The translations under genes were made by a program, and so were the position numbers. Shown here one piece after another: positions 16,181-25,575 of a stretch of DNA of 56,595 nt. The stretch lies in NCBI GenBank assembly GCA_017475765.1, contig JAFVEY010000075.1:1-56595 (forward strand), given 5' to 3'. The notes below the pieces were generated by a model. The model searched no databases. It was not told where the DNA came from and saw only the letters and a program-made list of their open reading frames with translations. Source of the DNA: Clostridia bacterium. Its GTDB lineage: Bacteria; Bacillota; Clostridia; Oscillospirales; Acutalibacteraceae. Numbering within the stretch: the stretch's first letter is position 1; each line of letters opens with the position of its first letter.

Positions 16181-18286
16181 ATGGGCATTAATGTCGGAAT
16201 TGATCTGGGAACAACCTTTAGTGCGGTTGCGAGGATATCGCCCCAAACGGGAAGGGCGGAAATCATCAAAAATCATTTCGGTGAAACCATTACCCCCTCC
16301 GTTTTATATTTCAATAGTGACGGAAGCGTTCTTTTCGGAGAGGAAGCAAAGCAGCTTCAGCAGGAGGGCAATACTAATTCCGTTGCTTTTTTCAAAAGAA
16401 ATATGGGTAATGGTATGTATGAGGTGACGATTTATGGAAAAAAGTATACAGCAGCCGATTTTTCATCTATTCTTCTTAAAAAGCTGAAAGAAACTGCCGA
16501 AGAGGTAAGTGGTCAGAAAATTGACGGTGCAGTTATTACCGTTCCGGCATATTTCACGGATATTGAACGAAGCGAAACAATGAAGGCAGGAAGAGCAGCC
16601 GGTCTGAATGTGCTGGCAATTATCAACGAGCCTACGGCTGCTGCTTTTGCCTATGGTCTGAATGAAACAAAAAAGGATCAGACGATCCTTATCTATGATC
16701 TGGGCGGAGGAACATTCGACGTTACTGTGGCAAGGATCAATTCCGATACGATAGATGTACTGGGGAGTGACGGAGATCATAAGCTGGGCGGCAAGGACTG
16801 GGATGACTGTATTGCAGCATATATATGCGATGAATTTGAAAAACAGACAAATGTTAGCTTTGCCGATGATGCTGAAATGGTAAATTCAATTTTGGTTCTG
16901 GCAGAAAATGCCAAAAAGCAGCTTTCCGCAATGAACAGCGTCAGAATACCTGTGAATTATAAAGGCAGCAGAGCGATCATTAATCTGGATGTTGAAACGC
17001 TGGAAGATATTTCAAGCTTTCTTATGGGAACAACCGCCTCAGTCATAGACAGACTGTTTGACAGTATCGGTATCACATGGAATAATATTGACGGTGTGAT
17101 TCTTGTCGGCGGTTCCACAAGAATGAAAATGGTACAGAACTATGTCAGGCAAATGTCGGGCAAAGAACCTCTCAGAGGGGTGAATGTTGATGAAGCCGTA
17201 GCTTTGGGGGCTGCTATCAGAGCCAATATTGTACAGGAATATGATATGCTTTCCGGAAAGCCTGCCCGAAGATCATCGGAACAGATACTGAGCATAGCAG
17301 GGGCAAAAAAAGTCAGGGATGTTACAGCTCATTCTATGGGAATGATCTCTCAGAACAAAGAGGGTGACAGATACATCAACAGTATCATCATTCCCAAAAA
17401 CTCAAAAATTCCTTCGTCCGAAAGCAGAACATATCAATTCAGAACAGGTTCCAAAAATAATGAAATGGAGGTTTATGTTGTACAGGGAGAATACAAAAGA
17501 CCTCTTGATAATGTGATTACGGGGATGTATTCCATACAGGGAATCGAAAAAACGAGTCCTCCGGTAACCAATATTGAAGTGACCTATCAATATACGTCCG
17601 ATGGAATTATTGAAGTTTCAGCTGTACAGAAAGAAACACATAAAAGTCTCAAGGTAATAAAACAGAGTGTTCCCGATGATATGAGCTGGACAGACCTTGA
17701 TCCGAGGGATCATGCAGAAGGAGGAAATGCGCCTGCCAATATTGAGGTCATTCTTAGCATTGACCTTTCAGGCAGTATGTATTTTGACCACAGTACACCG
17801 ATTCATAAGGCAACGGAAGCCATGCTTCAGTTTGTTTCGGAAATGAGCGGTTCTAAAGTCCGGATAGGCTTGATGGCTTTTGCAGACAGACATAAATTAT
17901 TGATTGAGCCAACCGACAATTATGAAAAATTGAACCAGAAGATCAGGAAAATCAGCGATGTCAATGTCGGTGCCTGCAATAAGGATCAGCCCTTTACAGA
18001 GGGATACCGATATTTCAGCAGATCGGATGCGGATGTAAAATATCTGATCGTATTGACTGACGGCGTATGGTCAAGGCAGGAGCATGCCATAAAAGAGGCA
18101 AAAAAATGCCATGCAGCAGGTATTGAGGTGATGGCATTGGGATTTGGTTCGGCAGATGCCAAGTTCCTCAAAGCAATAGCCTCCACAGACAGCTTTGCTT
18201 CTCTTACCGATCTGAACGAGCTTTCCGGTTCTTTCTCAAAAATCGCACAGGAAATAGGCTCTTCGGGTATTACTGCTTTGGATTAA
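16181..18286 (+). CDS. Hsp70-vWA fusion protein
   Basis: Residues 1-355 are a complete Hsp70 ATPase domain: GIDLGTTFS at 6-14, IINEPTAAAFAYG at 147-159, YDLGGGTFDVTV at 172-183 and LVGGSTRM at 308-315. Residues about 375-500 resemble the Hsp70 beta substrate-binding domain without the helical lid. Residues about 518-701 form a von Willebrand factor A domain with the metal-site motif DLSGSM (D528, S530, S532) and LTDG (D627). The usual MIDAS threonine is not evident near VGACNKDQPF. Joining a chaperone ATPase to a protein-interaction domain suggests ATP-driven recruitment of a partner, perhaps within this cluster (inference). A GGAGGAG site precedes the ATG. The next gene starts 18 bp after the stop. 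Confidence 0.9.
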   Translation: MGINVGIDLGTTFSAVARISPQTGRAEIIKNHFGETITPSVLYFNSDGSVLFGEEAKQLQQEGNTNSVAFFKRNMGNGMYEVTIYGKKYTAADFSSILLKKLKETAEEVSGQKIDGAVITVPAYFTDIERSETMKAGRAAGLNVLAIINEPTAAAFAYGLNETKKDQTILIYDLGGGTFDVTVARINSDTIDVLGSDGDHKLGGKDWDDCIAAYICDEFEKQTNVSFADDAEMVNSILVLAENAKKQLSAMNSVRIPVNYKGSRAIINLDVETLEDISSFLMGTTASVIDRLFDSIGITWNNIDGVILVGGSTRMKMVQNYVRQMSGKEPLRGVNVDEAVALGAAIRANIVQEYDMLSGKPARRSSEQILSIAGAKKVRDVTAHSMGMISQNKEGDRYINSIIIPKNSKIPSSESRTYQFRTGSKNNEMEVYVVQGEYKRPLDNVITGMYSIQGIEKTSPPVTNIEVTYQYTSDGIIEVSAVQKETHKSLKVIKQSVPDDMSWTDLDPRDHAEGGNAPANIEVILSIDLSGSMYFDHSTPIHKATEAMLQFVSEMSGSKVRIGLMAFADRHKLLIEPTDNYEKLNQKIRKISDVNVGACNKDQPFTEGYRYFSRSDADVKYLIVLTDGVWSRQEHAIKEAKKCHAAGIEVMALGFGSADAKFLKAIASTDSFASLTDLNELSGSFSKIAQEIGSSGITALD

Positions 18287-18304
18287 TTTTTGGGAGTGTA
18301 TAAT

Positions 18305-21300
18305 ATGGGAGAAAATGAAAACTGGTATCTGGTTCTTGAATTGGAGTTTGATCCGCCTGTTGAAGATGAATCGGTGATATTAAAAAGAATTGATGAGAAA
18401 AGAGACTATTGGAACAGAAATGCCAATCATTTCAGAAAGGGTGCGCAGTATCAGACATGGGCAAGAGCCATTCCTCAGATCACCCATGACATGACAGGCT
18501 CTGAAAACAGACGGTCAGAGATCGCCAAGGAAGCGTGTACATTGGTTTATGGTGAAATTGACGGGCTGCTGAAAAAAATCTCAAGGAAGGGTTATATCAG
18601 TTCGGAGGAAATTGCCAATATTGCCAAAAAACTCTCGAAGGATGCCTCTGTCATCAAAAAGAGGGTGACAGCATTGAAGCTGACTGTCAGGGATGATTCC
18701 GTTGACTATAAGAAATATCACAAGCAGTATTATCTTGATGCTCCCGCCGGAGCTAAAAAGTTTGGCACCACACTGCCTAATCTTCTGAGATCAGCCGGCA
18801 AAAAAGATCTTTACGATTTTTTGTACGGCGAAACAAAATCAGACAGTCTTCCGGCAGCAACATTGAAGGAAAGAGCAACGGAAAAGCGCAAGGAATTCAG
18901 AGGGCATGATGCTATTTCTTCCACAGGTAATCAGCTTTGCGGACAATGTGAAATTGCCTTTAAGGATGAGATATCCAAAAAGGAATATGACGATTACCTT
19001 GCTTATCTGACCAGAAAAAATATACTTAATGAGCTGAAAGATGAAAATGATATCTCAAAAAAGGTATCCTTTGAATCATTTGAAGCGGCGGTAAATAAGT
19101 TGACCTCGATGTATCGTGATCATGAGCTTGCATTGAAGATCGTCAGATCATTCTGCGAGTGCGAGGGAATTATTTATTCATCCTCTGATTCAGGTGCGGC
19201 AGGTACAAAGCCGAAGAAAATATGCCGCTGCGGAACTGTCAATGACTCCTCCAGATCGGTCTGCTCCAACTGCGGACTGCCTCTTGATATCAAATGCCCG
19301 AACTGTCATAAGCTGTGTGCTTCCAGCATTAATATCTGCGACTGCGGATTTAATCTGAGAAATATAGACCGCTGTGTGGAGCTTTGCAATATTGCTGCAA
19401 GAGAAATTGACGAATTTAATTTTGCGGCAGCAGATCTGCATATTCAGGAGGCGGAAAGCTGCTGGAAGGGTTATCCGAAGATAGCTCAGCTAAAGAGCAG
19501 TCTGATCAATAAAAAGAAATTGATCGGAAATAGGGTCGATGAGCTGAGAAAGGAAATCAATCAACATCACTATTACAGGGCAAAAGACCTGCTGGCGGAA
19601 ATAAAAAGGGCATATCCCGGATATGAGGATTCCCGTTCCCAGAAGCTGATCAATGACGGCATAGCGGAAGCAAAAAAGCTGTTTGATATGGCTCAGTCAA
19701 TCTCAAACAATGACAATAAGGTGATCGAGCTTTGTCGGAAGGCGCTTGATTTTTGCGGAGATTATCCCGGAATAAAGGAATTTTTAAAAAGCAAGATCAG
19801 CATTGATCCGCCTGTCGGTTTTAATATTACATCTGATACAAAAAACCGAACCAATATTCTCAGCTGGCGGAGTGTATCAAAGAACCCCACAGAGAAATAC
19901 CGGATTGTCAGAAAAATCAACTCGGCACCTTCGGATCCTGACGACGGCGAATGTATTGCAGAAGTGAGTATGTGCAGCTATTCGGATAAAAAAATCGAAG
20001 CAGCTGTCGTATATTACTATGCCGTATTTGCCGAGTTTTCGGGAATTTATTCAAAGCCTGCCATTTCGGAACGGCCTGTGATCAATCTGTTTGAAATCAG
20101 CGGATTGTCTGCATCCATAGGAAATGGTTCTGTCGAACTTTCATGGGAAACTCCTCCCAAAAATACAATCGTTCATATATTTGAAATTCATCAGACAGGT
20201 CAGCATGAAATCAAAAATCTAAGCAGCGGCAATAAATATGTTGTCTCAGGTCTTGCAAACGGACATGAATATTCGTTCCGTGCGGCGCTGGAATATATAG
20301 TGAACGGCAAGACCGTTCTCACATCGGGAATGAACATAAGTGGGCTTGTTCCGATAGCACCGCCGAAACCTGTCGAGGTTCTGAGCGTTCGGTATAAAAA
20401 AGATGATGATTTTGAGCTTATGTGGAACTATTCGGGAGAAGGTGAGGTTAAATTCTACTCATCATACAGTATGCCGACCTTTAAGCCGGGAGACACCATA
20501 TCCATACCGCAGCTCGAAAAGCAAATGACAATGCTGATGATCAATATGCAGACAGGACACATCGGAGAGCAACCCGATGAATTTAAGGCAGATTTCAGAC
20601 ATCGGGATGAAAAAAGACTGTATATTGCCGCTGTTACAGTAAAATCGGGAGCGGTTGTTTTCGGAGCAACGGTTCAGGCGTGCAAGGTCGGCTCTGTGGC
20701 GATAGAAAATGTGCGTGAAGAAAGTCAGTCTGTATATATTTATATCAGAGCTCCGAAAAATGCGGTAGCATATCATGTTCTGTACAGCTTTGATCACCAG
20801 CCTTCCGGATTATCGGATAAGAATTGTATACAGAAGCGCTATACCGATAATGAATATTCCAAAAAGGGTGCGCTCATCATTCCGAATGTTCAGAGCAGAA
20901 AATATCATATTGCCGTATTTGCCGAATTTAAAAACGATGATACCGTTACCTATTCGTCTGTTTCAAATTATGTTTTCAATAATCAGGGCAAATCCGTCAT
21001 TGATTATTCCATAACGGTGATAAAGCGTTTTTTCAAAAACACGGTGGAAATAAAATTTATGACTGAAAACGGGACAGCGGATATTCCTGCGATTGATATT
21101 TGCGGTAACAGGGGAGATATACCGATTTTCTATAACAAGAGTAATGTTGTGCTCAGTATTGATTTATCTCAGACGGAAACGGTAAAGACAGCAGGCGGAG
21201 AATTTAAAAATGTGCAATTTAAATTGTCGGACAACGGAATTTCTCTGACAATGCCTGTTCCGTCCGGAAAGAATATGTACATTAAGCCCTTTATTGCCAA

Positions 21301-21361
21301 TCCGGGAGACAGATCTGTATATGAATTAAAGCTGACCGGAGGAGATTATAAAATTAACTGA
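18305..21361 (+). CDS. Large cytoplasmic protein: J-like N-terminus, zinc ribbons, TPR-like helices, FN3-like domains
   Basis: Residues 1-75 (WYLVLELEFDPPVEDE, then VILKRIDEKRDYWNRNA) have the pattern of a J-like domain but lack the HPD motif needed to stimulate Hsp70 ATPase. Residues about 305-350 contain cysteine knuckles (CRCG, CSNCG, CPNC, CDCG) of double zinc-ribbon type. Residues about 355-480 are helical and TPR-like. From about 500 there are at least three beta-sandwich repeats of fibronectin III type, with signatures such as SWRSVSKNPTEKYRIVRK, VELSWETPP and FELMWNYSG. No signal peptide is present. An in-frame TTG at 18290 is possible, but GGGAG at 18292-18296 supports the ATG at 18305. 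It sits between the Hsp70-vWA gene and a GTPase and is a plausible scaffold or Hsp70 adaptor. No single family was recognised over the full length. Confidence 0.75.
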   Translation: MGENENWYLVLELEFDPPVEDESVILKRIDEKRDYWNRNANHFRKGAQYQTWARAIPQITHDMTGSENRRSEIAKEACTLVYGEIDGLLKKISRKGYISSEEIANIAKKLSKDASVIKKRVTALKLTVRDDSVDYKKYHKQYYLDAPAGAKKFGTTLPNLLRSAGKKDLYDFLYGETKSDSLPAATLKERATEKRKEFRGHDAISSTGNQLCGQCEIAFKDEISKKEYDDYLAYLTRKNILNELKDENDISKKVSFESFEAAVNKLTSMYRDHELALKIVRSFCECEGIIYSSSDSGAAGTKPKKICRCGTVNDSSRSVCSNCGLPLDIKCPNCHKLCASSINICDCGFNLRNIDRCVELCNIAAREIDEFNFAAADLHIQEAESCWKGYPKIAQLKSSLINKKKLIGNRVDELRKEINQHHYYRAKDLLAEIKRAYPGYEDSRSQKLINDGIAEAKKLFDMAQSISNNDNKVIELCRKALDFCGDYPGIKEFLKSKISIDPPVGFNITSDTKNRTNILSWRSVSKNPTEKYRIVRKINSAPSDPDDGECIAEVSMCSYSDKKIEAAVVYYYAVFAEFSGIYSKPAISERPVINLFEISGLSASIGNGSVELSWETPPKNTIVHIFEIHQTGQHEIKNLSSGNKYVVSGLANGHEYSFRAALEYIVNGKTVLTSGMNISGLVPIAPPKPVEVLSVRYKKDDDFELMWNYSGEGEVKFYSSYSMPTFKPGDTISIPQLEKQMTMLMINMQTGHIGEQPDEFKADFRHRDEKRLYIAAVTVKSGAVVFGATVQACKVGSVAIENVREESQSVYIYIRAPKNAVAYHVLYSFDHQPSGLSDKNCIQKRYTDNEYSKKGALIIPNVQSRKYHIAVFAEFKNDDTVTYSSVSNYVFNNQGKSVIDYSITVIKRFFKNTVEIKFMTENGTADIPAIDICGNRGDIPIFYNKSNVVLSIDLSQTETVKTAGGEFKNVQFKLSDNGISLTMPVPSGKNMYIKPFIANPGDRSVYELKLTGGDYKIN

Positions 21362-21374
21362 GGAGTAAGAAAAA

Positions 21375-22544
21375 ATGTTGGATTTTCTTCGTAAACTTGG
21401 AAATACACAAATTGGCGGAAGCAAAAGGTTCAGATATACCTGTCCGTATTGCTTTGACGGATTTAATAAATACAAATTTCAATGTATTAACAAAAGGTGT
21501 CCGGGCGGAGGAAGCTTTGTGTTCGACGTTGCAAAGATGACGGACGGCGGACGAAAGGCAGAGTGTCCTAAATGTCATCAGCCCAGCTTCAAAAGAGTAT
21601 GCCCTTTCTGCGAAAATGATCTGCCGGAAAGTACGCTGGACGGTCAGAATTGTATCATATCAATTGTCGGCTCACGTTCATCGGGAAAAAGCCATTTTAT
21701 CGGGGTGATCATTCACGAACTCATCAAGCGTATCGCTCCTCAGATCAATAACGGATCCTTTGAAGGCTTCGGTGATTCTCTTGAACGATATAAAAAGGTT
21801 TTTGAAAATAATTTGTATCAGGCGTGTCAGCAGCTGGAACTCACCAGAAGCGGCATTAATAATGTGAATGTATCGCTTCCTTATATATTCAATTATAAAT
21901 TCAGATCCGAAAAGGATAAAAAAATCAAGTGCTACACGTTTGTTTTCTTTGATACCGCAGGTGAAGATCTGAATGATATCGGTACGATGTCAACTGTCAA
22001 TAAATATATCTGCAAATCTTCAGGCATCATTTTCCTGCTTGATCCTATGGGCATTCCGGGACTTGTCAGTAAGCTGGACTCCGGCTGGGTACTGAGAGCG
22101 AGCGGAGGCGGTGTTATCGGAACAAGTGCAGACGATATCATTACACGTGTCTCTCAGCTGATAAGAAGCGAACAGGGACTGTCGGAAACAGATAAGATCA
22201 AAATTCCTGTGGCAGCCGTATTTTCAAAATATGATGCCTTTGAAAGCATTATTCCGGAAGAGCTTACAACCATTAAAAATCCCAGTCCTCACTGCAAAGA
22301 AGGCAGATTTATAGACGCCGATGCGAAAGCGGTTGACAGCGAGATACGAGCGCTGCTTAATGAGTGGGGAGCGAATGCGTTTACCTCCCAGCTTGAAAAT
22401 AACTATGAAAAGTACTCTTATTTTACAGTATCGTCATTAGGACTCAACAATAACCCTTCATCGGGAAGAATCAAGGAACCTCATCCTCACCGAATAGAGG
22501 ATCCGATGCTTTGGCTTATGAGTATCGGAGGAAAGCTGCAGTAA
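21375..22544 (+). CDS. Soluble zinc-ribbon P-loop GTPase (TRAFAC/DO-GTPase-like), third GTPase of the cluster
   Basis: The N-terminal 85 residues hold cysteine pairs (C23/C26, C37/C42, C64/C67, C76/C79) of zinc-ribbon type. The NTPase domain has Walker A GSRSSGKS at 99-106, G3-like DTAGE at 193-197 and G4-like SKYD at 284-287, where Ser replaces the usual Asn. It has no membrane helices, unlike the two paralogous cluster GTPases, and is more distant from them in sequence. It starts 13 bp after the FN3-like protein gene and lies 42 bp before the GAP1-like gene, a gene pairing typical of GTPase-associated conflict systems as I recall them. Hydrolysis of GTP is inferred from motifs. Confidence 0.8.
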   Translation: MLDFLRKLGNTQIGGSKRFRYTCPYCFDGFNKYKFQCINKRCPGGGSFVFDVAKMTDGGRKAECPKCHQPSFKRVCPFCENDLPESTLDGQNCIISIVGSRSSGKSHFIGVIIHELIKRIAPQINNGSFEGFGDSLERYKKVFENNLYQACQQLELTRSGINNVNVSLPYIFNYKFRSEKDKKIKCYTFVFFDTAGEDLNDIGTMSTVNKYICKSSGIIFLLDPMGIPGLVSKLDSGWVLRASGGGVIGTSADDIITRVSQLIRSEQGLSETDKIKIPVAAVFSKYDAFESIIPEELTTIKNPSPHCKEGRFIDADAKAVDSEIRALLNEWGANAFTSQLENNYEKYSYFTVSSLGLNNNPSSGRIKEPHPHRIEDPMLWLMSIGGKLQ

Positions 22545-22586
22545 ATTGATGGAGATTTTAAGACTAATGTTGAAGGAGGCATTTTG

Positions 22587-25367
22587 ATGAGTAAGCACCA
22601 ATTGATCTATACATCCTGCAGAAGAGGTATGTATGCTGTCTATGACGGCTTGAATATTTTCTCGCATGACAGGGGAATCACCGATGAAAATCAATTCGGT
22701 AAAATAAAAAAGTTTTTCGGTTATCACGAACCCACCATAACGGGTGATGTATTGAAGTTTTTCTTTCCAGAATATGGTGATGAATGTGTTGAAAGACTGT
22801 ATCCGGAGGAAGAAACAGACGAAAATGGCTTTAAGCTGAACACAGTATTTCTGGAGCATTACAGGATGAATCCGCAGGAAACCGTTTTTCCCATGCAGGA
22901 TGCCCTGATCGACCGTATGCCGCATTCATTTATATATGAAAAACTGGAGGACGGCAGCCATGCCTTTGCAAGAGTAAGCTACCTTGGTCACGATTATATC
23001 GGAGCTTCTTCAAGGTTTGGCAATTTTCTGAGTCATATAGTTTGGTTTGACGATGAAAATCTCCTTGAACATTATCCTTGCGAGTATTTCGGAAGTGATA
23101 TGCTGATCGATAGAATTGATAATGCACTTGTCAGCAATCCCGAACCTCCTTCTTATCTTCCCGAACCTGAGCCTGAGATCGGATATACGGTCAGCTTTGA
23201 TACCGTATCGGATTTTCTGCATGAGGAAAACAGGACAGAGATTTATAAAAATATGCTTCATGCGCTTATGAACTCCTGTCGGGACGGCAAACGTATTTTA
23301 ATATGCGACAGGGAAGAAAATGTCATTATGTGGATTGCGGCATTGGAATATGCTTTTCCGATCAAAAATATTTCCGATATTAATTTCAGTTCCTATTCCT
23401 ATTCTCCATCCGATATGAAAAATGCTTCTAAGATCTGCGGAGTGATTCCCTACGGAACGGATTACAGCTATGAAAAGTATGAATCGGACGGTTATGTTTT
23501 TGATTTGTTTCAAAACAAATATCCCGAATTCAATAATGATGACAAGTTTTTTGATTTTGTTGCTACTTGTTTTGATCTTTCAAAAGAAAGTCTTGCGGAT
23601 TTTCATCAATTTCTGACAGACGGATATTTCTATCAAAGCTATGATGAGGATATATGCTCAGCATTTGCGCTGTATGATTTTATGACAGACGGTATCAGCA
23701 ATACCGATGAAAACAGTCTGAAAAGTGCGATCGGATTTTCAGAAAGATATGCGTCAAAGCAAGGGAAGGCAGAGCTTTTACAGATCATCATCAGAGACAG
23801 CGGCTTTGTTTCATGCAGCAATGAAGTTTTTGCGGTATTGACGAATTATATTTTTAAAAACAGTATCAGCCTTGGTCAGGACACGATGCAGGCAATCAGC
23901 AATTTAGTCATAGGACGAATACTTGCCAATATCCTGAATCCCGATATTTCGTTTGATGATTTCGCTGCCTGCTGCCGTGCGGCAGAAGCAGATCATAATG
24001 GTTCGTCTTTCAATGTATTGGAAGAGATGCTCAAAGCGGAAAACTATAACAGGTTTATCAATACTGTTATCAACTGCGGTAATCCTGACAAAATAAAATA
24101 TCTGACAGAGCGACTTTCCGGATATGTAAAGCAGCATAATGTATCCATTTCCAATGATTTCATTGAAACCAAGGAAGGAAAATTGTATTATGCCTTTCTC
24201 AATACAATATACAGAGTGGATACGCAGATCGGCTATGATGTAACGGTGAGCATATTAAATGAATTTAATACCAGCGCTTTATCATTACTGTCAATGGCAC
24301 TTTTTCTGGAAGGTATTATTCTGGATATTCCCGATACCTCCGGTGTAAACGACAAACTGTGGGATAATGTTTTTGAAAAGATTGCCAAAGATCATATTCT
24401 GGAAATATCTGCTGTCAATAATATCCTTCTGACAAATCGCAGACTGAATGATGTGTTTAAACTTTATTCAGCTAATATTGCCTCCGCCTCCGCTGCAAAT
24501 ACGGCTTATGAGATATTCAGCTCGAATTACAGGGATGTTATCGTAAAGGACGGTGAATATGCCGGACAGTATGCTGCTCAGGTAATGAAGCAATATTATG
24601 ATAAGTTGAAATGTTTTTCCCTGTCAGAGTCCGATCAATATCTGAAAAGTTTGCTGAAACTGATTATCCAAAATAATCTTAAAACGGAATTTACACTTGA
24701 ACTGATTGCTGATATTTCCAACAATATCCCGCTTAACGGAAGGCATGACAAGGTATTGGTAAATGAGATTTATCATTATCAGAAGAGGTATTTTCCGAAC
24801 CGTATCAATAACAGAATACTTCTTATAGCTGCAGCATCAGAGATAGAAAGCGGTATTGCTTTCGGTTCGTGGAGAGATATTATTAATAAGCTGGATGAAA
24901 TATTTTTTGCCGGACAGGTTTCTCTGAGCGTGTGTGATCGTGAAGAGGAGAAGATATATATGGAATGGCTCATGCCGAATGTATTTTCGATGTGCAGCAG
25001 CGGCTGTGATTTCAGGCGTATATTTAAATATTATGAAATGTCAGACGATCAGAAAAAATCTTTCATTCTTTATTTTGCTGACAGCTTTATCCGGCAGATT
25101 AAAAAAAGCGATGACAGAATACCTTATTTTTGCAGATATATCACCATTGTTCTTAAGGCATTCAATAAGCCTGAAATTACAGATGAAATAATATATATGT
25201 TAAACGGTCTGAATAAAGCAAAGATTAACGGGATTGATGAGTGCATGAAAAAAAGTCTTCAGGAAAAGGAGCTTATGGATTCATGGAACGAGATCAAGTC
25301 AAAAGCCGAAAGCGGTAATCCCGTAAAAAGCTTCATGCACAATATCATCAAAAAAATTAAGAAATAG
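22587..25367 (+). CDS. GTPase-associated protein 1 (GAP1)-like component
   Basis: A 926-residue protein with no signal peptide or membrane helix. The N-terminus HQLIYTSCRRGMYAVYDGLN, followed by conserved blocks such as HSFIYEKLEDGSHAFARVSYLGHDY and GASSRFGNFLSHIVWF, resembles the GAP1 N-terminal domain (type 2) that accompanies TRAFAC-clade GTPases in predicted conflict systems. The middle and C-terminal two thirds are helical and repeat-like, as in the GAP1 middle and C-terminal regions. Biochemical function is unknown. The preferred start is the ATG at 22587 behind GAAGGAGG; the TTG at 22584 is less likely. It directly follows the soluble GTPase gene. Family assignment is by eye and needs a profile search. 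Confidence 0.65.
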   Translation: MSKHQLIYTSCRRGMYAVYDGLNIFSHDRGITDENQFGKIKKFFGYHEPTITGDVLKFFFPEYGDECVERLYPEEETDENGFKLNTVFLEHYRMNPQETVFPMQDALIDRMPHSFIYEKLEDGSHAFARVSYLGHDYIGASSRFGNFLSHIVWFDDENLLEHYPCEYFGSDMLIDRIDNALVSNPEPPSYLPEPEPEIGYTVSFDTVSDFLHEENRTEIYKNMLHALMNSCRDGKRILICDREENVIMWIAALEYAFPIKNISDINFSSYSYSPSDMKNASKICGVIPYGTDYSYEKYESDGYVFDLFQNKYPEFNNDDKFFDFVATCFDLSKESLADFHQFLTDGYFYQSYDEDICSAFALYDFMTDGISNTDENSLKSAIGFSERYASKQGKAELLQIIIRDSGFVSCSNEVFAVLTNYIFKNSISLGQDTMQAISNLVIGRILANILNPDISFDDFAACCRAAEADHNGSSFNVLEEMLKAENYNRFINTVINCGNPDKIKYLTERLSGYVKQHNVSISNDFIETKEGKLYYAFLNTIYRVDTQIGYDVTVSILNEFNTSALSLLSMALFLEGIILDIPDTSGVNDKLWDNVFEKIAKDHILEISAVNNILLTNRRLNDVFKLYSANIASASAANTAYEIFSSNYRDVIVKDGEYAGQYAAQVMKQYYDKLKCFSLSESDQYLKSLLKLIIQNNLKTEFTLELIADISNNIPLNGRHDKVLVNEIYHYQKRYFPNRINNRILLIAAASEIESGIAFGSWRDIINKLDEIFFAGQVSLSVCDREEEKIYMEWLMPNVFSMCSSGCDFRRIFKYYEMSDDQKKSFILYFADSFIRQIKKSDDRIPYFCRYITIVLKAFNKPEITDEIIYMLNGLNKAKINGIDECMKKSLQEKELMDSWNEIKSKAESGNPVKSFMHNIIKKIKK

Positions 25368-25575
25368 TCAGGCATATTTTTTCGGGGGATGCTATATATG
25401 CTGCAGTCAGATATGCTAATATATCTGTGTCAGCAGGATGGATATAGTATCCTCTTTTCTGTCTTATAAATGGTAAGGAGGAAGTCTGAAACACAGAGGC
25501 AGCGTTAGTATGAGTTATAAATGGAACGACAGCATAAGGTGTCTAACCTGTCAATATAATTAATATAGGGGGAAT

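Noticed and set aside
25392-25480. Short frame of 26 codons after a GGGGG in the gap before GTPase copy 2
   Set aside because: Too short, no recognisable feature, and the ribosome-binding site is directly adjacent to the ATG.
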